64,000 nucleotides of DNA from Bombyx mori (Eukaryota > Arthropoda > Insecta > Lepidoptera > Bombycidae): contig NC_085127.1 in the NCBI RefSeq assembly GCF_030269925.1, positions 12,717,501-12,781,500 on the forward strand, written 5' to 3'. The first letter of the stretch is position 1. Every line of letters starts with the position of its first letter. The position numbers were made by a program, and so were the translations under genes. This document shows, piece by piece, positions 22,366 through 34,700 of this stretch. The notes under the pieces are model-generated. The model made no database searches. It was not told the origin of the DNA and saw nothing but the letters and a program-made list of their open reading frames with translations.

Positions 22366-24028
22366 AATAGAAAAGAAAGTGCTTCAAATAAAAGCACAAA
22401 ACATTTATTTAAAACATTTTGTGCTCCTTAACGAATTAGTATGAGAGAAAATTTTCAAATTTCACGTCACATAAACAATACTATAACTAAATTATTTCCA
22501 GTGAAATAGCCTGTCTGTAAGAAGAGTGTCCAATTTGTTGCGGGAGCTTCGCTGCCGCCGGACGCTCCCCTTTCCAATGAAGATTTGCCTACAACTATAG
22601 GTTGCTTATTAATACGGCAATGGAATTCTAAAAATAGCTAAACTAAATTAGAATGACTATTTTTAGACAGAAGGGTCGTATTTCATCTACTACTCTCTGA
22701 AACAACGTCAGTATTTAAGGCAGAGGTTATATTACGTACGTTTTCTAATTGAGCGCAAGGGAATGTTTCATATCACATTCTCTAAATTCGTGGCAAAATG
22801 TCTTTTAATAAGGCACGCAGGTGTTCGTTTAGGGGTAATGAACTCAACTGAGTCGGTCTGTATAAAATTCGAAACTTAAAAAGGTTTTTTTTTCTTAATG
22901 ACGTATTGTTGTAATGCAATATTCTCATTTGAGGGATCGGATGATCGATTCTTATTGGATAAGACACCCTAGTCTCAAACGACGTTTCTATGTGAAACGT
23001 GATTCAAATCCTTGTAGGACACTTGCGGTTTACTTTCTAAGCAAAATAAATGTGTATGTACGTCGTGTAATAACATCGAACCCATATATTTGACACGTTC
23101 GTAAATTTTTTTGCGCTAGTCCAATAAGCTTTTCGTAAAATAATGTTTTTGTTCCGGTCACACGACAGCATCTGTGGTAAGATAATAGAATAAAAATACC
23201 GGATGATGTAGGCTTTACTTCCCTGACACACATATTATTATGGTTTATGAGTATAGCCCGATATTTTTACTTCTGTCCGTTCACGAATCAAATTTAGTTC
23301 AGGGACAAGGTTCAAATATTGACCAGTGAAGTATTAGATCGAACAGAATCGAATTGAAACAGAACGCCAGCATGCCAATTCATACCTAACACGCATGAAT
23401 CAATGAAAGGCTATCACCTTGTCTATGGGTATTGTGAATTTTTCTATGTTTTACACGCATTGGAAACTAGACATAAATTACTATAATCCTCTAATTCACA
23501 TCGTAAAGATGTCACAATTATACTACGTTGTATATAAAGCAGCTCCCAGGGATGCGAACGAACGTATAAAATAAAGATTTTTTGCACTTTGTCATCAACA
23601 ATTGGCACACAAAACCAGACAAAATCAAGACTTTACTAAAACCTGTGAATGTACTTTAATTGACAGGTCGATGATTCCATTAAAGAGGAAATAGATATCT
23701 TTCGGTCAATCAACTGATCAAAAGCTCGGTTTGAAAATCTATAAGCTTTGCACAGAAGAATAACTGGAAGTGTGGCATTTACATAAGACCCGACCGGGAG
23801 ATTGCTTATCTGGGTAGGTCGGGAAGTGTTGTAGTAGGTACAGTTATGTGATGGTTTTCTAAAAGCCGGAAGAATAATTGTGTGTGACATCATTCTTTTT
23901 TAATATTAGTATTATTAACGGATAGGGAACGTGTTAATAAAATTGCATGCTATCTGATTGCATGGCAGATTGTAAATGCGCGGGAACGTAGCATCATTTG
24001 TGCTGCAACAACGAGTTGGTTTTATGCT
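22366..24028. other. Intergenic, nothing recognised
   Basis: AT-rich with several 60-85 codon chance ORFs; none shows a domain. Confidence 0.35.
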
Positions 24029-24565
24029 GGAACCACACTGCGTTATGCGCTATTCGTTATATGACTACGCCGTATTCGCCAAAATATATGTTAAGCGCGC
24101 AAGCAAGAAACATGCCATCCACACTTCGAACTTGTGCGCTGAATTATGCCAAATAAGGCAAATATGTGTTGTTTGCGTGGAGCGATGGACGTGTTGAGAG
24201 TTGCCGCAATTTATTATTTCCTAAATGTTTCTTACCAATACTTGTTGTACAAAGTTACTAAAAGGCCGAAAAGAAAACGCTGGTGGATGATTACAAGTCA
24301 CAAGACACGTCGATACACGATCGTCACAAGCGAGCGAATGACTCACCGAACTGTGGGCAGTCGATGCGCATATTCGCCTTATTCGTGTCCTTTGAAGTGT
24401 GTCAAAAAGCCGATAAGTCGACGGATACGCGTATTTGCTATTCGTCCTTATGTGTTATGCGTACGAATAAAGCGAATATTAGCGAATATACTCTCCACAC
24501 TTCGCCGTATGCGCGTGAATAGCTCGCATAACGAATAGCGAATAGCGCAGTGTGGTTGTGGTTCC
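24029..24565. mobile_element. TIR element with gaaccacactgcg ends
   Basis: The left end ggaaccacactgcgttatgc and the complement of the right end (ggaaccacaaccacactgcg) form terminal repeats of about 35 bases. The interior repeats attcg/cgaat words in both orientations, so much of the element can fold on itself. No transposase; target duplication unclear. Possibly hAT-type. Confidence 0.55.
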
Positions 24566-25506
24566 GGAATTAAGCTGGGGTAAACGTTCAACGATATAAT
24601 TGAAAAGTCGATCTCAAGTCTATTCTCACAGACTAATGATAATACTTTCATTTTAGAAATTACGAATAATTCGGATTATAATTTGATTTAAAAAATTTAA
24701 ACAGTTATCCAGTCAGTAAATATTGGTTGCGATGTAAGCTTATAGTAATAAAAGTATTTTATATTCATTGGTCCTTGATCTGTGTGGAAAGGAGACGGAA
24801 AATCGTGGGCCAAAAATGTAATAACTTGGAATGTAGTCTAAAAAATTTGTCATATTTTTTTATATAAGAATATAAAAAATCACCTCAATCCTCTTTCTGG
24901 GACCGGAGAAAAATGAGAAAGTTAGTTTTTGTCGGTATAACGGTGTGATCGATTTAATTAATCGATTACAGGATTATAAAAAGAAAAACATTGCACTAGG
25001 TAATTAATGCAAAGTAATTAAATGAGCGATTTATACTTGTTGTATACAAGTGCGGTATGCGCCGGATTTAATTGCGATAACATAACATAAATGAAGAAAA
25101 AGTCTATTATTACTTAGCAAAGTAATATGATTATCGATTTCAAATCGATTAAAATCGATTGTATTTTTGATGACAGCTTTGACAGTAAGCTGACATGACG
25201 TTTGTTCATAGATTATACAATTATTTTTTGGCGCTTGTTGGTTTTTTCTGCTCTACTCGTTTTGTATCTTCGACGCATTTTGAGTGTGTATCTATCGGGC
25301 TGTTTTTATATTTTCAATGATCACTGCTTTATTATTACGGATTCCAACTCTGCCAGCCTTGTACGACAATTGCTTCTACACTGGACACCGAAGATCGCTC
25401 ACACGTTTGACTTGAAATTGTTGCATTGGATACTGTTGAAATTATGGATCGCTGTGTGAATTGTGGGATAGCAATTCCATATTCCATACCTGACATATAT
25501 CATTGA
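24566..25506. other. Intergenic, nothing recognised
   Basis: Contains a short cluster of atcgat words (24950-25160). The 85-codon ORF at 25202 has no recognisable domain. Confidence 0.35.
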
Positions 25507-26092
25507 CTAGCGACCCGCCCTCGCTTCGCTTCGGAAACATTAAAACACACATGAAACCAAAAAAAAAAAAAAGTGTGTGTGTCCGCTCCGACGCACGACT
25601 GGAGTTTACTGGATATAAAAAATTAAACGAAACAATACGAGAAATAGTTCTATATTACGACAACACGATACACTACAGATTATTAACAAATTAACGAGAC
25701 ACAAAACAAACGACTAACAAATATATGAAAATACAATAATGAGAGAAACGCGCGATCAGTACGAGGCTTTGTGGCGGACTGCCGGCGCAGCAGCCCGGCG
25801 TCACCTGCGATAACGCATTTCGTGTGACATGCGCAATCAGGCGCATAACGCATTTCGTGTGACATGCTAGTACGATTTTGGTCCCCATAATTTTCATACC
25901 CCGGGCCTATATATGTAAATCGATTCTAAAGGAGTAAACTCCAATAAATAAATAAAAAATTAAAAAAAGTAGCCTATGTTCATCAGGGACAATGTCAGCT
26001 TCTAATGGAAAAAGAATTTTTCAAATCGGTCCAGTAGTTTCGGAGCCTATTCGAAACAAACAAATCTTTCCTCTTTATAATATTAGTATAGA
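25507..26092 (-). mobile_element. Non-autonomous Helitron, 586 bp
   Basis: CTAG at 25507-25510 (3' end) and GA at 26091-26092 (5' TC), flanked by A and T. Terminal motifs match the copy at 17501. The internal region holds an imperfect tandem duplication of acgcatttcgtgtgacatgc (about 25814-25833 and 25847-25866). Confidence 0.75.
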
Positions 26093-28204
26093 TATTCATT
26101 CATAATATGACATTTAAAAGATTATCCAATGGATATAATAAACATTTACTTATGCTTAAATAAGTTATTATTCAGCTCTTTTAAAGAGATTGTAACATAA
26201 CCTAACTTTTACTAAATCTTTATTAACTCGGCTCTCAGATTGAGAAAACTTTTATAATTTTCAGCAAGGTACTGATAAATCTGAATCTATTAATTCATAT
26301 TAGTTTCATCACGTTACATTCGGGCCCAAAAATGTATGTAATCGTTTCAGTCTCCTTTAAAGGACAATGCCCATTTTCTATGGGCGTTTGGGCCCCTAAA
26401 AAAAGTTGTCGGGTGATGATGATTTTAACTTAATTTGATAGACAAAGAAATATCGTTTCATATTCAGAAAACGATTTTTATATTCTCACCCAGGTTTAAG
26501 AGAAATCTGTTTTTTTCTGCAGCTTAAATTAAGTTGATAATTGTTTTCTTCGAAATCAATAATCGCTCTCATCATTATTTACAGTATTAAATAAGTTAAT
26601 TGTGGTTAATGTTGCTAGAAATAAGCCTTTACGTACATTTTATTATTATTATATCCTCATAATTATAATAAAATGAAATGAAATCCGGAAGCCGGCAACG
26701 ATATTGTTGTTGTTGTTTTTAAATTCGCCAACAAGCAGGCAAAGAGCGTGGCCTATACAGCCTAGTCTGTCATAGTTATATTTTTTATATATTTTTTATG
26801 TTAATAAAAATCCGGTGTATTTCTTTTTATTGCTTTTTGGGAGTTTTGACGTCAACTTGATGAATAGCACATTGAGTGAGCGTGAATTTCTGCTGACCTT
26901 TTATCTTGAAAAAAAAAACAGTCACTGCTATGTTAGCCACAGTTTTATTTTAATGCCTCAATAATCGTGAACAACGATTATTGACATTTAATACACAAAA
27001 CAACACCCAATTTGTATATTATACATCACAATAAGCTATTAAAAAAACATAAAATAAAACTTCAAGTGACGCTTCACTCGGGTTGCTGCCAAAACTCTCT
27101 GATCATATATAATAAGAATAGAGTAATGGTAGGCCATTGAGATTTTTACTAATGGAATCATTAATATCTAAAAATATTAAATAATTCATGGTTTTAAGTA
27201 ATAATTATTATTACAATACATAAATATTGAATTGAACAACAATAAACTAAAAAGTCTGTGAATTATAACCATTAGCAATTTTTTTAATTTGTTGTTCAAG
27301 TCACAGACAACTCTTTCGTTTGTCAGCATATAAGTTTACTATAAGGCTGTATGGGCTAATTTTCCCTTTGTCTATTGGCGAATTTAAAAACTATGGCACT
27401 CAGTTTTGGGATGTTATCAAATAAGTAATTTATTTTTTTGTAAAACAATGCCAGGGTGAAAGAAATGTTGATACATAAACTAAACAACATGAAAAAATAA
27501 AGCATAGTTTTTCAAGTACAAATAGTTTTGTCATGAAGTTGGCCCACTTTTGGGCATTGTCCTTTAATGGATGTCTTGAAGTCGGTGTAAATCGTCGAGT
27601 CCTACATCAAAATTTCTGTTGGACAACTTTAGTATGTTCACTATTTGTGATATTCATTGAACTATACCTGGATACTGCCTTTAGATGTATATTTTTCTAC
27701 CTGAGTCGTCTTCTACTTTGCTTTCGGAGCGACTCTAACGAACTCTGAGGCCAGAAGTTTGAGACTTCTGTGCTTAGCATAGATTACGTTAAAGAATTGT
27801 TGTCAAATCAGAATAGTTGATGTCAAATAAGAGTATTCTTTGCTGTTGTATTGGCGTAAAGATTTGTAAAAACAAATAAGTTTACAGTTAATGTGTACAA
27901 AATTTAAAAAATAAATTAGTCTCATTGATTCTTGTTAGCCTGTCTGCTTTTAACAGATATATGTAAAATATACTAATAGACGATCAGCTGTATGAAATTA
28001 AAGAGAGGATACGATATAAATAAAATTTGGGCTCCAAAAAAACAAATCTGTATTAAAATATCCTACATGATATTTAAAATATTAATTTAAGTTAAAGTTA
28101 TCTAGACTTATTTATAAAACTCTAATTATGTACTGATTTAAGTTTAAAGTTTGTAATCGAAATAAAAGAAGCCATATAATAAAAAAATAAGAAACGAAAC
28201 AAAA
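26093..28204. other. Upstream region of the RRM gene
   Basis: AT-rich. A small inverted repeat with gggcccaaa / tttgggccc ends lies at about 26323-26395. The last few hundred bases should hold the promoter and 5' UTR of the gene starting at 28205; no core motif is clear. Confidence 0.35.
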
Positions 28205-28735
28205 ATGGAAATAAATATTGAGAACATAAAAAACGAATCTTCTAAACTTAGTTCAAACCTGGAAAATGTGCACAACAGAGTAACACCTAATATAATAATC
28301 GAAGATAAATTACAAATTGACACAACCCTGGTCAGTGAAAAAATTAAAAATGACTTATACTTGAATTTAGAAGAAATGGATACTGAAACTTTAAAAGAAA
28401 CAACCCTGAAAACCCAAGATGATCAAAAAGAAAAATTTAAAAATGAACACACAGAATCTTCAATACACAAAGAGATAAATGAAACTGTTCAGTCAGGAAA
28501 CCGAGATTATACAAATCGACCGTTAAAACGATATAGGAATAGGGTTTCTCGGCGTTGGAAAAGACTTAGAAAAGATATCCCAGGGGCAAAAAACACAGCA
28601 GACTTTAAAAGAGCAAAAGAAAACACTTTTTATGACAGCTCTTCAGATGAAAGCAGCGAGGAATATTCATTAACTGTATCCAAAATACCAAGTACATGGA
28701 CATATTTAGAAATAAAAAATTATATTCAAAAAGAG
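28205..28735 (+). CDS. RRM gene exon 1: acidic N-terminus, RRM1 start
   Basis: 177 codons from ATG (an in-frame stop lies upstream) to gag|gtaagc. Ends YSLTVSKIPSTWTYLEIKN, the first RRM strand and helix. Confidence 0.85.
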
Positions 28736-31700
28736 GTAAGCTAGTTTGTATAATTCTTTTGTAGTTAAATGGTCCTTCTGATGGGATTTGTTCCCATTAC
28801 TTTTGGACTTCAGCAATGCCAGGGACATTCTTAACAACATATCACCACAGGTCCTTGTATTAAATCTTAAATCATATTTTCATACGGAAGGTTTTATTAT
28901 TGTTTCACCAACCACCATTGAGTAGTACTTACATTGTGTAGTACTCATTCAAATTACATAATTGTATGTAAAGAATAATATTGATCAGTCTGATTTTGTA
29001 GTCTATCAGAGTTTCAGTTCTAAGAGCACTGATTGTTGTTTTACACAGAGGGCAAATTACAGGATTAGCAAACAAAATCGACATCTGCAAAAATAAATTT
29101 CATACTTTCAGTGTGGTCCCGTTGAAGACCTAACACTACTAAAAGATCAAGGAGGGCATGGATCTATTCGACTTACATACCAAGATGAGAAAGATTGTAA
29201 ATATGCAATGGAAATTTTACAGAATAAAATAATAGAAGGAAATAAACTTGAAGTTGTAATGGAAGGTAAGTACTTCTTATTTACATTAGTTATTTGACAA
29301 ATTTGAATATAATTGTTCATGTGTCCGCACTAGGCATTATTAAATATACCTCAATAACTTCACAATCAAACTGTTAGTTCTGTGCATATAACTTCCCAAC
29401 AGCTGTCGAAAGCTTTTTATTCATTTCTTTTAATTATTACCATCCTCTTCTAATCCTTCACTATGTGAATTTTACCATACCAAATCTCACAGTGCCATGT
29501 GTGCAATATACTATACTATAAAAGAGGTAGGAACATTAAACATAATTGATATTATAATTACCATTGTAATCATCATCTCCCTAAAGTCATTCGCTGGTCT
29601 TTGGCATGCAAGTCATCGCTACACCTGTTTGGAGGGTCTCCAACTTTAACCTACACATATTCATTACTTATTGATATAGATTAGTGTATTGTGGTTAATG
29701 TGAAATAAAAACTCTTCATTTTAATTGACAGGCAACACAATATTTTAATTGATAACGCTAAACTTGGTCAATAACAACTTTAAAAAACTCATTGAAAATG
29801 TACCTGTTTTATCTTTGCTTATTTCTGAACACATAAATTCTTGTTCACAGTTAGTTCTATCAGCGATCCAACTTCAGAAACAGAAAATAGAATGTAAGTT
29901 TAATCTTTTGTTATCTTTATCCTGATCCAATATGATTGAGTCTTTGTTTTGTGTCAAGTTCTTTTTGGAGTGTTTCAACCTGAGTAGCTTCACATTCATA
30001 TGGTTGTCAGTAGGATTCTATTCTCCCTCTGATGTTGTTTCGGAGAAGTTGTATTTCCTTAATATAAAAAAAAACATTCTTGCTAGATGCTTCTAGTTTT
30101 GACTAATTCAAGCAACAGGCATGTACTAAAAACTATGTTTGTCAGTGTGGGAAGCCCGCTGGTTAGTTTCCTTCCAATAGATTCTACATGTACTCAATAA
30201 TATTTCAAATTTTCATGTTCATAGCAGCAAATAAATATATTTTTCCTTTCAATCTTTATGTAGTTTATATTTTTTTTTATTTAACTGAATCCCGAGTTTT
30301 TTTTATTCGCCATGAGTGCGGGTAGATAAACAGTCACCCGTGTTCGTGGCGCTTCTGTCACGTCGAAGCATCTAGAACTCATAAGGATTGAAATCCAGGG
30401 CCCCAAATCCAGTATGGGCCGATACAGGTTGTTGCATCACAATATTAGTCATCTCAACCTTCAAAGCTGTGTTTTTATAAAATAAATTATAGGTCATGGA
30501 TAAACTCCTTAGATCTGTGGGAAAATGACGAAGAAGGTCTGTACGGATTGAAACCGGAGTTCCTCAAGTTTCTTGGCATAACACCCCCCATAGACAAATG
30601 GGTGCATGTGACTAATGTAAGTATGAGAATGATGAACCAAATTGAATATTCAGCAACAGCTAATTATTTTCAATATGTGTTCAGTTATTATAGTCTTTAA
30701 TTGAGTAGCATCATGTACGGTGTGATTTTGATTAAGAACTGATGATAACAGTTGTTTTTAGACCTTTCCCAGTAGCAGGCCATCCTACTACATTTCTGAA
30801 AAGCGTTATGTTTACACCTATACAATGTTAATATAATACAATAATAATTTGCTTTCATACTTCATAATCACATCAGCGCAAATGTCGCTGTCGTTTCTCA
30901 GTTTTTTTTTAAAATTGCACTCCTTTTTTACCTAAGAGGATTTATGAAAATAAATCAACCTGTTGAAGGGAAGGAGATAGCTAGAATTTTTTTAAAATAC
31001 CTTTATATTTTTCGTCAACCTCATCTCATCTTAAAACCTTATTCCGTTTCGCATTAGCATCTTCAAACGAGTAACTAACTTGAGAGATTTTCGAAAAAAG
31101 TTCAGACTTTTTAAGCTATTGCATAGATTTTATCGCGGGCCTTGAGCGCGGCGACCGAATCATGAAATTCCGTAACGAAAAAAACCTTACACCGCTCACT
31201 CCGCCCATGTAGCTCGCGTTCAACACATTCATACGTTGCGCTTGTGTAGTGTTTGTGAATAAGCGCGTGGCGTGACGTCACACTGCATGCGCATCACGAA
31301 ATTATTTTTATGACTCCGTACACAAACTCAATTACAGTTTAGGTGCGATAAAACGGAGCTACGCGATGTGATGGAGCTTGCCGGTCAAGTGCTGATATGC
31401 TCTGTGGTGACGATAGCCAACAGATACGCGAAGGTCATGTACAGCCATCCCCTTGAAGCAGTACAGGTACGCTCATTTTGAACAGCCGCCAAGGATTCGC
31501 CAAGGTACTGATTCGCGATTGAAACTGAATTCGGAATTGGCACTGGTGATCAATTGAACAGGCCTATGTTCAGCAGTGGACAGTGGACAGGCTGAGATGA
31601 TGATGATGATGACGACAATTGGATCATGTTCGTTTTTGAATTACGTCATAACATATCGAGATATACAGATACCATAATTATGTTTTAAGACGTATATAAC

Positions 31701-34700
31701 ATGGATTGTATTTGTTTAAATAAAATTTTACATGGTGACAACATGGGAAGATTTACTACTGAGCGAATCTGCTCAATAGACGATTCCAATAGTATTTATT
31801 TACAACATATACACATGAGCTACTCCCGTAGCTGAATGTATTATATATATTCAGCTGTTATATTACTAATAAAATAATTTTTCATTAGCTGAATTAAGTA
31901 TAAAAACTAAACCTTTTAGTTAAGCTAGTTAAACCCGCTATTGTAAAGTGTACAAATCATCTGGATCAACAACCTCATTTCAATCTCTTTCCAAGTTCAT
32001 GCGACATTTATCTTCCTTGGCAAGCAGGAGCTTAAACCGTGTATGCCTTATGCTATGTATGCCACACCAAATACAATAATTATGCACGATTTTATTTCAG
32101 GCAGTGTCCATGTTAAATGGTCAGATGCTGTACGGAAACCCGTTAAATGTAAAGATTGAGAGGAATCCTACTGACACCGTCACACTGCCCAAGGGTCTTG
32201 CCGCTGTGGGCTTAGGTTTGGGGAAAAGGGGGGTACCATTGAGAAATATAGTTCAACATTACGAAAGATTTATAAATAACAAAAGCTCAATGATTAATCC
32301 TTCGATTTTAAGTGGTCCTGATTTAATTTTAGCCGAGAATTCGAATGACGTAGGTGTAATTAGTACCAATAATAATGACAGTAACAGGACGTTGAATCAC
32401 ACGGCTTGTGGTCAGAATACAATGGCATCTTTCCCAAGATTTACGGTACCCAATCCACTGAATCAAACGGGTCAATCTCGGGCTACAGTAGCCCAAAATA
32501 TTCGCCCCCATCAGCCAATTATACCAAAACCCCCACAAATACCCTCAAATATGGGCCAAGAAATGAAATTGAATTCCGGGCCACAAATGAATACCGGATT
32601 CGTGAACGGACCAATCTCAGCCCAAAATCATATTCGGCCAATGGTATGGCCGCAGTTTGGTGATTCCCCCAGCACCTCTGGCACATTACCACCGAGGCAA
32701 CAGATGATGCCACGGCCTCATATCGCGCCCGGTGCTCTGCGTGGACCCGGACAAATGATTCGACCAATGTTGGCGCCAACAGATCCACGACCAAGGCCGG
32801 TAATGCCACAAATGCCTCCCAGACCGATATCTGCAACTGTGCAGCTAAACAACGTGAGCATTGCATTATCCTTAATTTTTATTATTACGTGATTAATATT
32901 ACTTTTGCGATTTAATTTGGTATTTATTATTTCCGTTTTATTATTTCCAACATTTCGAATAAAATTGGGTCTTGGTTACTAGGGTTTTATTCGTTGACTC
33001 GTTTAGACGGTAAGTAGCGCATTCTTTGAATGTTTACGACGAAATGACGCGCATAAAACCGTTTAAGTGTTTTAGTTTTAACCATGTCTACGGCTCTTGA
33101 AAAGCGAAGAAGGTATTATAGTATTACGTTAAATAATTACGTACTAACATCATTGGTCAAAGCTGAGTAAATTAGTTTGAGTACGTCTTTAAGTTTTTGT
33201 TCAAAAGAGCTAAAGATTGTAGATATTTTAGTGCATTCCTGAGAATAATTCAGGGATTCTGCTAGTTAAACCACTTCCATTTCATATATTGTAGATACAG
33301 ACATTTTAATGCATTCCTCAGAATAATTTAGGATGTCTGCTAGATAAACCATCTCCGCTTCTCACTCTCCCATAATTGGAGGAGGGTTATTGTCAATATC
33401 GAAGTGTATAACATTAGAATTGTTGATGATTGCTGCTGATCCTATAGTCCTTTTAACGGAGTACTGTTGTGAGAGATTCAAAGATCGACCTAAGTATTGC
33501 TGATGGTAGTTTAATGAGATAACATTATAATTAATGGAATGGGGGTAGGATGTCTTTTGAGCCCACCTGGATAGTACTAACTTCTTGTCCTTATTCCACG
33601 TAATGTTTTTATTTATTGCTTAGATGGATGGACGAGCCAAAGCCCACCTGGTGTTAAGTGGTTACCGGAGCCCATAGACATCTAAAACGTAAATGCGCCA
33701 TCCACCGTGAGATATAAGCGCTAAGGTCTCAGTATAGTTACAACTGCCCCACCCTTCAAACCGAAACCCATTACTGTTTCACGGCAGAAATAGGCAGGTT
33801 GGTGGTACCTACCCGTGCGGACTCTCAAGAGGTCCTACCACCAGTAAACCAGTATATAACTAATAATTGCTATTTCAGTTACCTTCATCGATAACAATGC
33901 CAATGCTGTGCGAGAAGTTGTCGCAATCGGGCGAAATTTTGTCCCTTCAGTTCACGGCGCCTGGTTGTGCTGTAGTCAGATTCGCGAATCCACCGCAAGC
34001 CGAAAGATGTTTTCGTATCCTTTTGACACTTATACCCCGGTTTATCATCTTAATACATATAAATCACGTGTCACGTTATTTGTCCGCGATGGACTCCTAA
34101 ACTACTTAAGCGATTTTAATTTTAATTTGCACACCGTGTGCAGTTTGACCCAACTTGAAAGATAGGACGGTTTTTATTTTGATTAATGGTCGCAATATTT
34201 ATTAATTAACAATAAAATGATTTCTTATGTTGATTTTTGTTATTAATTGTATGTTTCATAAGTCTAAAACAGATGGCGCCTTAAATCAGTTTTTACAGAC
34301 AATTGTAATATTGTCTGACATTAATATCTCATAGATGGCGCTGTGTTAAAAATACCAACGTTTCACATAAGCTACAATTTAATGGCATAAACACCACGTG
34401 CTGCTGAGGCTAAAGTATAAGTGAAATTTATTTCGTAGTAAACGCAATACAGTGAAATCCAATTGTTCTTATTTTATCAATTTTTAGTATTAGCATAACC
34501 GGCCGCGTGTTATTTAGAAACAAAAATCTTAGCGACAGCAACGTGTGGCCGGGTCTGCTAGTTAGGTATAATAACAACAACAACCCTATCCTATGATTTC
34601 CAATACCTATTGTTATTATATTTATGCAAAAAATCACAATACCTATCCCATCTTCATTCCTATCTCTAATTTGATCATAGTGTGATATTTTTTAATTTTT

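Noticed and set aside
24146..24538. 130-codon ORF
   Set aside because: Lies wholly inside a TIR element built of short repeated words; no transposase motif.
25202..25459. 85-codon hydrophobic ORF
   Set aside because: Composition of AT-rich DNA; no domain or splice support.
32519..32866. 115-codon minus-strand ORF
   Set aside because: Antisense shadow of the Met/Pro-rich exon 6 of the RRM gene.
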